Shown: piece after piece, positions 16,369 through 26,255 of the stretch
Layout: each line of letters starts with the position of its first letter
Numbering within the stretch: the first letter of the stretch is position 1
DNA from: Methylomonas sp. ZR1
GTDB lineage: Bacteria; Pseudomonadota; Gammaproteobacteria; Methylococcales; Methylomonadaceae
Direction of reading: 5' to 3'
Assembly (NCBI RefSeq): GCF_013141865.1
Contig: NZ_RCST01000001.1
Span: 3,844,001 to 3,908,000 of the forward strand
DNA length: 64,000 bases
Made by a program: the position numbers and the translations under genes
Notes under the pieces: generated by a model
Told to the model about the DNA's origin: nothing
What the model saw: only the letters and a program-made list of their open reading frames with translations
Database searches by the model: none

Positions 16369-19300
16369 ATGACAGTCACACAACGTTTGTTGTTATTAAT
16401 CGGTTCCGCTGTGTTGGGCTTGGCTGGTTTGGCCGGCTTCAATTATGTGCAGATCGACAAAGTGTATACCGCCACCAACTTCAATACTATCAATACCTTG
16501 CCTAGTGTGTTGTTGCTTAACGATATTGTTGGGGAGATATCCGGAGTCCGCGCGCACGTCTGGCAGCATTTAACGGAAACCGACGATACGGCCATGGCCG
16601 GCGTCGAGCAAGAAATCGACGAAAAACGCGCGAATATCGATAAGCTTTTGAGCAACTATGAAAAGCTTTTGGCCGATGATGAGGACAAAAAACTGTTACA
16701 GGACGATAAAGCTAGTTTGGCGGAATACGACAAATTACGGCTCAAAATTCGTGATTTATCCAGGCAGAATAAAAATGCCGAAGCCCGAACTGTGATGATG
16801 GGCAATCAGCCTGTGGTTGATAAGCTGTTGGATGCGTTCAAAAATCATAGCGAATATAACCAGCGTCTGGGTAAAAACTCATCGAACGAAGCAGTTTCGA
16901 TTCAGTCCAGTGCCATTACCATTTCCGTCATTATTACAGCGCTAACGATACTGGCTATCGGCACCTTGGGTTTTTTCATTGCCCGAACCCTGACACGGCA
17001 ATTGGGTGGCGAACCGGATTTTGTTGCGGATTTGGCTTATAAAATCTCGACAGGCGATCTAAGTACTCGAATCGACCTTAAACCGGGTGACAATACCAGT
17101 GTCATGTCCGGAATGAGCCAGATGGTATCTGCCATCAAGGCGCTGATCGACGACGCAGGCATGCTAACTACTGCCGCTGTAGAAGGCCGATTGTCTACCC
17201 GCGCGGATGTTAGCAAACACCAAGGCGACTTCAGGGTAATTGTGAATGGTGTCAATCAGACCCTTGATGCAGTCATCGGCCCCTTGAATGTCGCCGCCGA
17301 CTATGTGGACAATATCGCTAAAGGAGCTATTCCGGCCAAAATCACCGACCACTACAACGGTGACTTCAACGTTATTAAAAACAACCTTAATACCTGCATC
17401 GACGCGGTGAACGCCCTAGTAGCGGATGCCGACATGCTATCAACCGCCGCCGTCCAAGGTCGATTAGCGACCCGCGCGGATGCCACAAAACACCAAGGCG
17501 ACTTCCGCAAGATTGTCGAAGGCGTCAACAACACCCTGGATGCGGTGATCGGACCTTTGAACGTCGCGGCCGAGTACGTGGACAACATCTCTAAAGGCGC
17601 GATCCCCGCGAAAATCACCGACACCTACAACGGTGATTTCAACACCATCAAAAACAATCTGAACAACTGTATCGATGCGATTTCCAACATGGTGGCCGAA
17701 GCCGCTGCGCTGGAAAAAGCCGCCATCGAAGGCCGCTTAGCCACCCGCGCCGACGCCAGCCAATACCAAGGCGATTACCGCAAGATTGTCGAAGGCGTCA
17801 ACAACACCCTGGATGCGGTGATTGGACCTTTGAACGTCGCTGCCGAGTACGTCGACAACATCTCGCGCGGGGCGATTCCGGCGAAAATCACCGACACCTA
17901 CAACGGTGATTTCAACACCATCAAGAACAATCTGAACAACTGTATCGATGCGATTTCCAGCATGGTCGCCGAAGCCGCTGCGCTGGAAAAAGCCGCCATC
18001 GAAGGCCGCTTAGCCACCCGCGCCGACGCCAGCCAATACCAAGGCGATTACCGCAAAATTGTCGAAGGCGTCAACAACACCCTGGACGCCGTGATTGGAC
18101 CTTTGAATGTCGCGGCCGACTACGTGGACAACATCTCTAAAGGCGCGATCCCCGCCAAAATCACCGACACCTACAACGGTGATTTCAATGTCATCAAAAA
18201 CAACTTGAACACCTGCATCGATGCGGTGAACGCCTTGGTGGCCGATGCCAATATGTTATCGACTGCTGCCGTCGAAGGGCGTTTGGCCACCCGCGCGGAT
18301 GCCACTAAGCACCAAGGCGATTTCCGCAAAATCGTCGAAGGGGTCAACAGCACGCTGGATGCGGTAATCGGGCCCTTGAACGTGGCCGCCGAGTACGTGG
18401 ACAACATCTCGCGCGGGGCGATTCCGGCGAAAATCACCGACCACTACAACGGCGACTTCAACACCATCAAAAACAACCTGAACAACTGTATCGACGCGAT
18501 TTCCAGCATGGTGGCCGAAGCGGTGGCCTTGGAAAAAGCCGCTATCGAAGGCCGCTTAGCCACCCGCGCCGACGCCAGCCAATACCAAGGTGACTACCGG
18601 AAAATCGTCCAAGGCGTCAATAACACCCTGGATGCGGTGATCGGGCCTTTGAACGTGGCGGCCGAGTACGTGGACAACATCGCTAAAGGCGCGATCCCCG
18701 CCAAAATCACCGACACCTACAACGGCGATTTCAATGTCATCAAAAACAATCTGAACACCTGTATTGATGCGGTGAACGCCTTGGTGGCCGATGCCAATAT
18801 GTTATCGACCGCTGCCGTCGAAGGGCGTTTGGCCACCCGCGCGGATGCCACTAAGCACCAAGGTGATTTCCGCAAGATTGTCGAGGGCGTGAACCTGACC
18901 CTGAATGCGGTGATCGGCCCGTTGAATGTGGCGGCTGACTATGTCGATAACATTTCCAAAGGCCACATTCCGGCCAAAATCACCGACACCTACAACGGTG
19001 ATTTCAACACCATTAAAAACAACCTCAACACCTGTATCGATGCGGTCAATACGCTGGTGGCCGACGCCAATATGCTGGCCACCGCTGCGGTTGAGGGGCG
19101 CCTGCAAACCCGTGCCGACGCCAGCAAACACCAAGGCGACTTCCGCAAAATCGTCGAAGGCGTCAACGACACCCTGGATGGGGTGATCTTGCCGCTGAAT
19201 GAAGCGGTCGAAGTACTGGCGTTGGTTGAACAAGGCGACCTGACCCGCAACGTGACCGGTAACTACCAAGGCCAGTTGGGTGAATTTAAAGACACCGTGA

Positions 19301-20175
19301 ATAACACCGTCGCCAAACTCTCCCAAACCATTGCCGAGGTGATTTCCGCCGCGGATCAACTGGGTAATGCCTCCGAACAGATCAGTTCCACTTCGCAATC
19401 GCTGTCGCAAGCCGCCAGCGAACAGGCAGGCAGTGTCGAGATCACCAGTGCCAGCATCGAGGAAATGGCGGCCAGCATCAACCAGAATGCCGACAATGCC
19501 AAAGTCACCGACGGCATGGCCAGCAAAGCCGCTACCGAAGCCAGCCAAGGCGGTGAAGCGGTGAAACAGACCGTTGACGCCATGCGCGAGATTGCCAAAA
19601 AAATCGGCATCATCGACGACATCGCCTATCAAACCAACATGCTGGCATTGAACGCCGCCATCGAAGCGGCGCGAGCCGGCGATCACGGCAAAGGTTTTGC
19701 GGTGGTGGCGGCAGAAGTGCGCAAGCTGGCCGAGCGCAGCCAGGTGGCGGCGCAGGAGATTGGCGAGTTGGCCGAAAACAGCGTCGAGACAGCGGAAAGT
19801 GCCGGCAAGCTGCTGGATGAAATTGTCCCCAGCATTGCCAGAACCTCCGACTTGGTGCAGGAGATTGCCGCCGCCTCCCAAGAACAATCCGCCGGTGTCA
19901 GCCAAGTCAACAATGCCATGAACCAGATGAATCAGATTACTCAGCAGAATGCATCCGCCAGCGAACAGTTGGCGGCTACTGCGGAAGAAATGACCAGTCA
20001 GGCTGAACAACTGCAATCGCTGATGAGCTTTTTTAGACTCGACAATGGCGGTCGAAAAGCGACGATCACAGCCGAAGTCAAATCAGCAAAAAAGGCTGTC
20101 AAAATCAAGCCTGTCGCTCAGGCAAGTGCGAATATTGATCATGACTTCGATTTAAACCAGTTCGAACGTTTCTAG
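16369..20175 (+). CDS. Giant chemoreceptor: four-helix-bundle sensor, poly-HAMP-like repeats, MCP signalling domain
   Basis: The 1268-residue receptor starts MTVTQRLLLLIGSAVLGLAG (TM1). A four-helix-bundle periplasmic ligand domain follows (about 30-180), then TM2 (about 181-206, SVIITALTILAIGTLGFFIA) and a standard HAMP (KISTGDLSTRIDLKPGD). Seven 91-residue HAMP-like units plus a final HAMP come next, then the MCP signalling hairpin. The tail differs from the first receptor: it lacks CZB and ends KIKPVAQASANIDHDFDL plus a short acidic end. The ATG at 16369 is preferred because GAGGG lies 8 bases upstream. The sensory domain is unrelated to that of the neighbour, while the repeat and signalling regions are nearly identical. 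The ligand is unknown. Confidence 0.92.
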   Translation: MTVTQRLLLLIGSAVLGLAGLAGFNYVQIDKVYTATNFNTINTLPSVLLLNDIVGEISGVRAHVWQHLTETDDTAMAGVEQEIDEKRANIDKLLSNYEKLLADDEDKKLLQDDKASLAEYDKLRLKIRDLSRQNKNAEARTVMMGNQPVVDKLLDAFKNHSEYNQRLGKNSSNEAVSIQSSAITISVIITALTILAIGTLGFFIARTLTRQLGGEPDFVADLAYKISTGDLSTRIDLKPGDNTSVMSGMSQMVSAIKALIDDAGMLTTAAVEGRLSTRADVSKHQGDFRVIVNGVNQTLDAVIGPLNVAADYVDNIAKGAIPAKITDHYNGDFNVIKNNLNTCIDAVNALVADADMLSTAAVQGRLATRADATKHQGDFRKIVEGVNNTLDAVIGPLNVAAEYVDNISKGAIPAKITDTYNGDFNTIKNNLNNCIDAISNMVAEAAALEKAAIEGRLATRADASQYQGDYRKIVEGVNNTLDAVIGPLNVAAEYVDNISRGAIPAKITDTYNGDFNTIKNNLNNCIDAISSMVAEAAALEKAAIEGRLATRADASQYQGDYRKIVEGVNNTLDAVIGPLNVAADYVDNISKGAIPAKITDTYNGDFNVIKNNLNTCIDAVNALVADANMLSTAAVEGRLATRADATKHQGDFRKIVEGVNSTLDAVIGPLNVAAEYVDNISRGAIPAKITDHYNGDFNTIKNNLNNCIDAISSMVAEAVALEKAAIEGRLATRADASQYQGDYRKIVQGVNNTLDAVIGPLNVAAEYVDNIAKGAIPAKITDTYNGDFNVIKNNLNTCIDAVNALVADANMLSTAAVEGRLATRADATKHQGDFRKIVEGVNLTLNAVIGPLNVAADYVDNISKGHIPAKITDTYNGDFNTIKNNLNTCIDAVNTLVADANMLATAAVEGRLQTRADASKHQGDFRKIVEGVNDTLDGVILPLNEAVEVLALVEQGDLTRNVTGNYQGQLGEFKDTVNNTVAKLSQTIAEVISAADQLGNASEQISSTSQSLSQAASEQAGSVEITSASIEEMAASINQNADNAKVTDGMASKAATEASQGGEAVKQTVDAMREIAKKIGIIDDIAYQTNMLALNAAIEAARAGDHGKGFAVVAAEVRKLAERSQVAAQEIGELAENSVETAESAGKLLDEIVPSIARTSDLVQEIAAASQEQSAGVSQVNNAMNQMNQITQQNASASEQLAATAEEMTSQAEQLQSLMSFFRLDNGGRKATITAEVKSAKKAVKIKPVAQASANIDHDFDLNQFERF
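17173..19185 (+). repeat. Array of 273-bp coding repeats (poly-HAMP) in the second giant receptor
   Basis: It has the same 273-base period as in the first receptor, with the motif Gly codon at 17323, 17596 and onward. The first unit is diverged from those of the neighbour. From the second unit on, the array becomes practically identical to it. Confidence 0.9.
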
Positions 20176-20184
20176 GAGCGGGCC

Positions 20185-20751
20185 ATGACAGGACTTGCAA
20201 CAACTCAAGAAAAGCTACCCGCCGCGCAGAGCAAACAGACTGCGCTGGCGGGTCAATACTTAACCTTTACGCTTGGGGGAGAACTTTACGCACTGGGCAT
20301 TTTGAGTAGTAAGGAAATCATCGATTACGGCAATCTTACCGAAGTCCCCATGATGCCGGTGTTTGTGCGCGGCGTGATTAATCTGCGCGGTAGCGTGGTG
20401 CCGGTGGTGGATTTGCTGGCGCGCTTTGGCAAGGGATCGACGCCTGTGGCCAAGCGCACCGGTATCGTTATTGTCGAAACCGCCAGCGAAACTGAAGACG
20501 GCGTATCCCAGGATTTGGGGATTATCGTGGACGCCGTCAACGAAGTGGTTGAAATCGGTGAACAGGATATAGAGCCGCCGCCCAGCTTTGGGGCGGGGAT
20601 TCGGCCTGACTTTATTAACGGGATGGCCAAACGGAATGGCCGCTTTGTTATTTTGTTGAACGTCAGCAAGGTACTTTCGGTGGATGAAATGGCGGCTTTG
20701 AGTAAAGTTCGCCAAGACCGTCAAGCATTGCCGGATACAATCAACGCTTGA
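20185..20751 (+). CDS. cheW: Chemotaxis coupling protein CheW
   Basis: The 188-residue CheW-domain protein couples receptors to CheA. It shows LAGQYLTFTLGGELYALGI, the PVFVRGVINLRGSVVPVVDL core motif and a LGIIVDAVNEVVEI strand. A 20-residue polar N-terminal extension and an alpha-helical tail go slightly beyond the minimal domain. It starts 9 bases after the second giant receptor, with GGAGCGG just upstream, so it belongs to the same operon. Confidence 0.95.
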   Translation: MTGLATTQEKLPAAQSKQTALAGQYLTFTLGGELYALGILSSKEIIDYGNLTEVPMMPVFVRGVINLRGSVVPVVDLLARFGKGSTPVAKRTGIVIVETASETEDGVSQDLGIIVDAVNEVVEIGEQDIEPPPSFGAGIRPDFINGMAKRNGRFVILLNVSKVLSVDEMAALSKVRQDRQALPDTINA

Positions 20752-20817
20752 TCGTTCCAAGACTTGAGGCGTTTAAATTTATCGACATGTTGGCTAACCC
20801 ACAAATAGGAGTATAGA

Positions 20818-21648
20818 GTGTCGTCAATCCATCGTGTCGGCGCGCCGATATTGCATAAGCAAGAGTTTGCCTGGATCAGGGACTATCTTTACAAGCACGC
20901 CGGCATTGTCCTAAACGATAGTAAGCAGGCTATGGTAATGGGACGTTTGGAGAAGCGTTTGCGTCATCATGGCATCGATAGCTATGGCGAGTATTTTCGG
21001 CAATTCGGTAAGCCGGGATTCGAAAATGAAACGACAATGGCTATCGATTTGCTAACCACCAATGAAACCTATTTTTTCCGTGAATCCAAGCATTTCGATT
21101 TTGTAGTTGAAAAAATTTTGCCGCAACACTCGGCAGCCAAGCCGTTTCGAGTTTGGAGCGCGGCCAGTTCCAGCGGTGAGGAAGCTTACACGCTGGCAAT
21201 GCTGTTGGCGGAATATTTGAGATCCCGGCAATGGGATATTGTCGGGACCGATATTTCCACACGGATTCTAGAAAAAGCCCGGCGTGGTTTGTACCCCAGC
21301 AATGCCGCCGAAAAAATCCCTCAAATCTTGCTGAAAAAGTATTGCCTGAAAGGGACAGGTCAATATGACGGTTTTTTGCTGGTTGCTCCTGAACTGCGCA
21401 GCCACGTTAAGTTCGAGTATGCCAATTTGATAGGAACGTTGCCGGACCTTGGTACCTTCGACGTGATTTTTTTACGTAACGTAATGATTTACTTCGATAT
21501 GGAAACCAAGCAACGCCTGCTGGACAAAATTGTGAAATACCTGCGGCCCGGCGGCTATTTTTTTATCAGTCACTCAGAATCTTTAAGCGGTATGAAAACC
21601 GAGCTGCAAACCATCATGCCGTCGGTGTATCGCAAAGCCTTGGATTAA
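20818..21648 (+). CDS. cheR: Chemoreceptor glutamate methyltransferase CheR
   Basis: This 276-residue enzyme methylates receptor Glu residues with S-adenosylmethionine. The N-terminal helical domain is followed by TTNETYFFRE. The SAM-binding segment is RVWSAASSSGEEAYTLAM, and the later motifs are VGTDIST and FDVIFLRNVMIYFD. It starts with GTG at 20818 behind AGGAG. It is the last gene of the chemosensory cluster. No cheB demethylase or cheD follows in the window. Confidence 0.95.
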   Translation: MSSIHRVGAPILHKQEFAWIRDYLYKHAGIVLNDSKQAMVMGRLEKRLRHHGIDSYGEYFRQFGKPGFENETTMAIDLLTTNETYFFRESKHFDFVVEKILPQHSAAKPFRVWSAASSSGEEAYTLAMLLAEYLRSRQWDIVGTDISTRILEKARRGLYPSNAAEKIPQILLKKYCLKGTGQYDGFLLVAPELRSHVKFEYANLIGTLPDLGTFDVIFLRNVMIYFDMETKQRLLDKIVKYLRPGGYFFISHSESLSGMKTELQTIMPSVYRKALD

Positions 21649-21924
21649 TTGGGCTGTAGCAAGCTAATCGGGCATTCGTGTCTAACTACCTGCTTGGCAA
21701 ACTGCTTCAAGTGTGTCTCTCCCTCATACTTAAAATCGTCATCTCGGCAGCTCATATCGCAATCCCGGACAAATGGTTAGAACGAAGCTTGCCTACTCCG
21801 TAGCACTGGATGGCGGGCATGACGGACTTTCTTGGTTTAGCTGAGTCCAATTATTGATCAGGAAACTTTATTCTCCGCCATCGACTCGTTCATAATCGCG
21901 CTTTTATTTTCTGGGGCGACCAAT

Positions 21925-22365
21925 ATGCGTTATTTACACACCATGGTTCGGGTAAAGGATCTTACCGAATCGCTGGATTTTTATTGCAATAAGCTAGGTT
22001 TGATTGAAGTGCGGCGCATGGAAAGCGAAACCGGACGTTTTACCTTGGTGTATCTGGCTGCACCTGGCGACCGGCAAACCGCTGTTGCGGTTGACGCGCC
22101 ATTACTGGAGCTGACTTACAACTGGGATACCGAGGACTACGGCGGTGGCCGTAATTTTGGACATTTAGCCTTCGAAGTAGACGACATTTATGCGGTATGC
22201 CAAGACTTAACGGCGAAAGGAGTAACGATTAACCGGCCGCCGCGTGATGGTCATATGGCATTTCTGCGCTCACCCGACCAAATTTCTATCGAATTGTTAC
22301 AAAAAGGCCAGGCATTGCCGCCGCAAGAGCCGTGGGCCTCCATGCCCAATGTTGGCGTTTGGTAA
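21925..22365 (+). CDS. gloA: Lactoylglutathione lyase (glyoxalase I)
   Basis: This 146-residue VOC-fold enzyme converts the hemithioacetal of methylglyoxal and glutathione to S-lactoylglutathione. The metal ligands expected for Ni-type GloA are present: H5 ([10 protein letters not shown]), E62 (LELTYNW), H80 (FGHLAFEV) and E123 (SIELLQ). The length fits the bacterial type. The hemW ribosome binding site overlaps its stop codon, so the two genes are probably cotranscribed. Confidence 0.9.
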   Translation: MRYLHTMVRVKDLTESLDFYCNKLGLIEVRRMESETGRFTLVYLAAPGDRQTAVAVDAPLLELTYNWDTEDYGGGRNFGHLAFEVDDIYAVCQDLTAKGVTINRPPRDGHMAFLRSPDQISIELLQKGQALPPQEPWASMPNVGVW

Positions 22366-22376
22366 GGTCTGTCGAA

Positions 22377-23507
22377 TTGTTACCGCTGAGTCTTTATATC
22401 CATTTTCCGTGGTGCATCCAGAAGTGCCCGTATTGCGACTTCAACTCCCACGCCGTTAAACACCCGATTCCCGAACAGGCTTATATCGACGCCTTGCTCA
22501 CCGACCTGCGCGCTGATCTGGAATTGCTGGGCGAGCAGCGGAAAATCAACAGTATATTTATGGGGGGCGGCACACCCAGCTTGTTTTCCCCGGAAGCCTT
22601 AGGCCGCTTGTTGGCAGGCGTCAGACAGTCGGCACCTGTTGCAGAACATTGCGAAATCACTTTGGAAGCCAATCCCGGCACCTTCGAAAGCGCAAAATTT
22701 CATGAGTTTCGGGCTTTAGGCATTAATCGCCTGTCAATAGGTATTCAAAGCTTTCAGAACCGGCATTTGCGGACATTGGGGCGGGTGCATTCCGCCGCCG
22801 AAGCCAAGGCCGCGGTGGAAATTGCCGTTACGGCCGGGTTCGATAATTTCAATCTGGATTTGATGTTTGGTTTGCCGGATCAGAGCGAGCGCGAGGCCTT
22901 AGATGATGTGGAAACAGCAATCAGCTTGGCCCCAACCCATATTTCCTTTTACCAACTGACGCTGGAACCCAATACATATTTTTATAAGTTTCCGCCGAAA
23001 TTGCCGGAAGACGACCTGATATTCGCCGCTCAAAAGCGCTGTCAGCAACGATTGGCGGAGAACGACTTTCAGCAGTACGAAGTGTCTGCGTATGTAAAGC
23101 CTGGTAAGCAATCCCTGCATAATCGCAATTACTGGCAATTTGGCGATTATCTGGGGATAGGCGCTGGCGCGCACGGCAAAATCAGCCTTGCCTTGCCGGA
23201 TAAGATTATGCGCACGGTTAAGCCGAGAAGCCCGGAACAGTATTTATCGCAACCCGGTCGATCAAAATACGAAGCGATTGAGGTCGCACAATTGCCGTTA
23301 GAGTTTCTGATGAACCAGTTGCGACTAAAAGCCGGCTTTAGTCTGAAGGATTTTGAACTGACTACCGGATTGGCGGCAGACAGCTTGGAGCCGAATTTAT
23401 CGCGCTGTGTGGCTGAAGGCCTGTTGTGTCGGGATGGCTTGGTCTATCGCTGTAGCGAAAAGGGTTGGGATTTTCTGGACGTGGTCCTAGAAAAATTCAT
23501 CGATTAA
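22377..23507 (+). CDS. hemW: HemW radical-SAM heme chaperone
   Basis: The 376-residue protein has the radical SAM CxxxCxxC motif (PWCIQKCPYCDFNSH), MGGGTPSLF, EANPGT and LSIGIQSF. It also has the LHNRNYW segment, whose His-Asn-Arg is linked to heme binding in HemW. HemW was long annotated as an oxygen-independent coproporphyrinogen oxidase, but it lacks the residues needed and acts as a heme chaperone. I chose TTG at 22377: AAGG lies 9 bases upstream, the product then starts LPLSLYIHFPWC as in the family, and the length is close to E. coli HemW. An ATG at 22332 would overlap gloA by 34 bases. Confidence 0.88.
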   Translation: MLPLSLYIHFPWCIQKCPYCDFNSHAVKHPIPEQAYIDALLTDLRADLELLGEQRKINSIFMGGGTPSLFSPEALGRLLAGVRQSAPVAEHCEITLEANPGTFESAKFHEFRALGINRLSIGIQSFQNRHLRTLGRVHSAAEAKAAVEIAVTAGFDNFNLDLMFGLPDQSEREALDDVETAISLAPTHISFYQLTLEPNTYFYKFPPKLPEDDLIFAAQKRCQQRLAENDFQQYEVSAYVKPGKQSLHNRNYWQFGDYLGIGAGAHGKISLALPDKIMRTVKPRSPEQYLSQPGRSKYEAIEVAQLPLEFLMNQLRLKAGFSLKDFELTTGLAADSLEPNLSRCVAEGLLCRDGLVYRCSEKGWDFLDVVLEKFID

Positions 23508-23555
23508 ATACGCGCGGGTATAATTGCTTTCATTTTAGATTTGTAACACTCCACG

Positions 23556-24194
23556 ATGCTCGATTACCAAAAACAGTTTATCCAGTACGCTTTGGATTGC
23601 GGCGTATTAAAGTTTGGCGAATTTCATTTAAAGTCCGGACGTGTCAGTCCTTATTTCTTTAATACCGGCCTATTCAACAGCGGCGCTCAGCTGGATAAAT
23701 TGGGGCAATTTTATGCGCAGGCACTGATTAGCGCCGGTGTCGAGGTCGATATATTGTACGGGCCTGCCTATAAAGGTATCCCGTTGGTCAGCACCACCTC
23801 GATTGCCTATTCCCGCTTGCAACGCGACATTCCGTTTGCGTTTAACCGCAAAGAAGCCAAGGATCATGGCGAGGGCGGCGTATTGGTCGGCGCGCCCTTG
23901 CAAGGCAAAGTCTGGATTCTGGATGATGTGATTACCGCAGGTACGTCGGTGCGTGAATCAGTGGAAATCATCAATGCCGCCGGCGCTACGGTCGCAGGTG
24001 TCTTGATCGCGCTGGATCGTCAGGAAAAAGGTCAGAACGAATTGTCAGCCGTGCAGGAAGTGTCGGCACAATTCGGCATTCCGGTGCTGGCGATAATCTG
24101 CTTGGCAGACATCATCGAGTTTATTTCCCAGCAGAGCGGTTCGGCGGATAAGTTGGCTATTATTCAGGCCTATCGACAACAGTACGGAATTTGA
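23556..24194 (+). CDS. pyrE: Orotate phosphoribosyltransferase
   Basis: PyrE joins orotate and PRPP to give OMP in pyrimidine synthesis. The 212-residue protein has the [16 protein letters not shown] segment, [23 protein letters not shown] (flexible catalytic loop) and the PRPP-binding motif [20 protein letters not shown] hexamer at 23519-23524 lies 31 bases before the start and is a plausible -10 box with a weak -35, so pyrE may have its own promoter. Confidence 0.96.
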   Translation: MLDYQKQFIQYALDCGVLKFGEFHLKSGRVSPYFFNTGLFNSGAQLDKLGQFYAQALISAGVEVDILYGPAYKGIPLVSTTSIAYSRLQRDIPFAFNRKEAKDHGEGGVLVGAPLQGKVWILDDVITAGTSVRESVEIINAAGATVAGVLIALDRQEKGQNELSAVQEVSAQFGIPVLAIICLADIIEFISQQSGSADKLAIIQAYRQQYGI

Positions 24195-24296
24195 GTATCC
24201 ATGCGTGCCCGAGGCTTTTGCTTATGGATTATTGGTCTACACTTAGCCGTTACAATTTGCCCCTTATATTGAGTACAGTCGGAACAAAGGCGAGCC

Positions 24297-26228
24297 ATGA
24301 GAAATCTGGAATTTAAAGAACAGTTGCACGAATACACGCAGTGGCGCGAACAACTGATTCAGGGTATCGAATTGTATCGGGACTGGCGTAACCGCTATCG
24401 CTTCAGTGACCCGCAAAGCACAGATACCTTGCTGAATATATTGCAAGGTTTGCAAAATGATCGCGTCACCTTGGCGTTTGTAGCGGAGTTTTCCCGAGGT
24501 AAAACCGAACTGATCAACTCGCTGTTTTTTGCGGAAACCGGCGTGCGCCTGTTGCCGTCTTCGCCGGGCCGGACCACGATGTCGCCCACCGAGCTATTCT
24601 GGGATGAAAAAGGCGGCAGTTACATTCGGCTGCTCAACATTGAGAGCCGCTTGGAAGATATATCTTTGATGGATTACAAGCGCAATCCGGATCGTTGGAC
24701 ACAAATCGAGTTGAATTGCGAATCGCCTACGCAAATGCAGGAAGCGTTCAGAGAGTTGGTTGCCACGAAGAAGGTTTCTCGGGAAATGGCCGATAAACTG
24801 GGCTTGTGGAACGAACGCGAAGCGGCCGAGCAAGGCATTATCAATCCGGAAACCGTGGAAGTGCCATGTTGGCGACATGCGATGATCAGCTTTCCGCATC
24901 CTTTGTTAAAAGAAGGTTTGTGCATTCTGGATACGCCGGGCCTAAATGCCTTGGGTACCGAGCCGGAGTTAACCTTGAGCATGTTGCCCAGCGCTCAAGC
25001 CATTATTTTCGTGTTGGCGGCCGATACCGGCGTGACCAAAAGCGACCTGGAAATGTGGAAAAGCCACGTTTGTAGCTCCAGAGGTAATCGCCGCCAGGGC
25101 TTAGCGGTGGTAATGAATAAAATCGACTCGATGTGGGACGATTTGGCCGGCGAGACTGGGTACGAAGCTTCAATCCAAAAGCAAATCGACACCTGTGCCA
25201 TGATTCTGAATCTGGAGAAGGAAGTTATTTTCCCGGTCTCCGCGAAGCAAGCTTTATTGGCTAAGGTGAAGGGCGACGATGCTTTGCTGCAAAAAAGCCG
25301 TCTCAATCTGTTGGAAAGCTATCTGTCGGACGACATTCTCGATCAGCGCCGCGATATTCTAAAGGGTGTTGTCGATAAAGAAATCGGGTTTTTGGTCAGC
25401 GAGTCGGTCAAGTTGATGGAGTCAAAAATCGCTAACGCCCAAAAGCAGCTCGACGAATTCAAACAAGTCGATTTCGAGAACCAGGAATTGACCGGCAAAT
25501 TGATGGCCGAAACCCGCGACCGGCAAAATGCCTATATGGCTAATATCGAAAACTTTCAGGCCAGCCGTAAAGTGTTTGCGGTGCAGGCCAAGATGTTGAT
25601 CGATTCGTTTGCCAAAGAAAAAATCGACGACATTATCCGCCGTACCAAGGAGGACATGAGCAAAAGCCTGACGACTTACGGCATGAAACAGAATATGCGT
25701 AGGTTGTTTGACGAGTTGCGGGATTTGCTGCAAGACTCGGTGGATATGACCGAAGAAACCCGGCGCTTGATTAAAGCGATCCATAAGAAATTTCAGGATG
25801 AATACGGTTTTAAGGAAATCGAGCCACAGTTGTTTTCTATAAAACAACACCAGTTTGAGCTGGAGCAGATTTTTGAAGAAGGCGAAGCGTTTCGCAATAG
25901 CGCTAAAACCACGATGACTGAGCAAAGCATAGTGGTTAACAAGCTCTATGGTACGTTGATAGCCAAAGCAAGGAATATTCTGCAGCAAGCCCAACGGGAT
26001 GCGGTTACCTGGAGTAATAGCGTACTGTCGCCGCTTATGCACCAGATCAAAGATCACAAAAAGCAAATCGAAAGCCGCTTGATCATGCTCAGGAAGATCA
26101 ATGAATCCAAAGGTAATGTCAATGAAAGCATTGCGCAGTTGGAGGGCGAATTGGGACCACTACAAGTCCAGTATCAAGAGTTGCTAGAGATACTTAAAGC
26201 CGTGCATCTTGAAATTAAAACCGATTAG
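24297..26228 (+). CDS. Bacterial dynamin-like GTPase
   Basis: The 643-residue protein has a dynamin-type GTPase domain. The P-loop is AEFSRGKTE (63-71, with Ala in place of the first Gly), the switch segment is SPGRTTMSPTE, G3 is DTPG (212-215) and G4 is NKID (274-277). A long helical, coiled-coil-rich stalk follows (360-640), with no transmembrane segment. Bacterial dynamins remodel or protect membranes, and the exact role here is unknown. It stands alone between pyrE and the convergent ampD. Confidence 0.87.
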   Translation: MRNLEFKEQLHEYTQWREQLIQGIELYRDWRNRYRFSDPQSTDTLLNILQGLQNDRVTLAFVAEFSRGKTELINSLFFAETGVRLLPSSPGRTTMSPTELFWDEKGGSYIRLLNIESRLEDISLMDYKRNPDRWTQIELNCESPTQMQEAFRELVATKKVSREMADKLGLWNEREAAEQGIINPETVEVPCWRHAMISFPHPLLKEGLCILDTPGLNALGTEPELTLSMLPSAQAIIFVLAADTGVTKSDLEMWKSHVCSSRGNRRQGLAVVMNKIDSMWDDLAGETGYEASIQKQIDTCAMILNLEKEVIFPVSAKQALLAKVKGDDALLQKSRLNLLESYLSDDILDQRRDILKGVVDKEIGFLVSESVKLMESKIANAQKQLDEFKQVDFENQELTGKLMAETRDRQNAYMANIENFQASRKVFAVQAKMLIDSFAKEKIDDIIRRTKEDMSKSLTTYGMKQNMRRLFDELRDLLQDSVDMTEETRRLIKAIHKKFQDEYGFKEIEPQLFSIKQHQFELEQIFEEGEAFRNSAKTTMTEQSIVVNKLYGTLIAKARNILQQAQRDAVTWSNSVLSPLMHQIKDHKKQIESRLIMLRKINESKGNVNESIAQLEGELGPLQVQYQELLEILKAVHLEIKTD

Positions 26229-26255
26229 TGCCGATTTTTGCTCCGTTGTCGCAGG

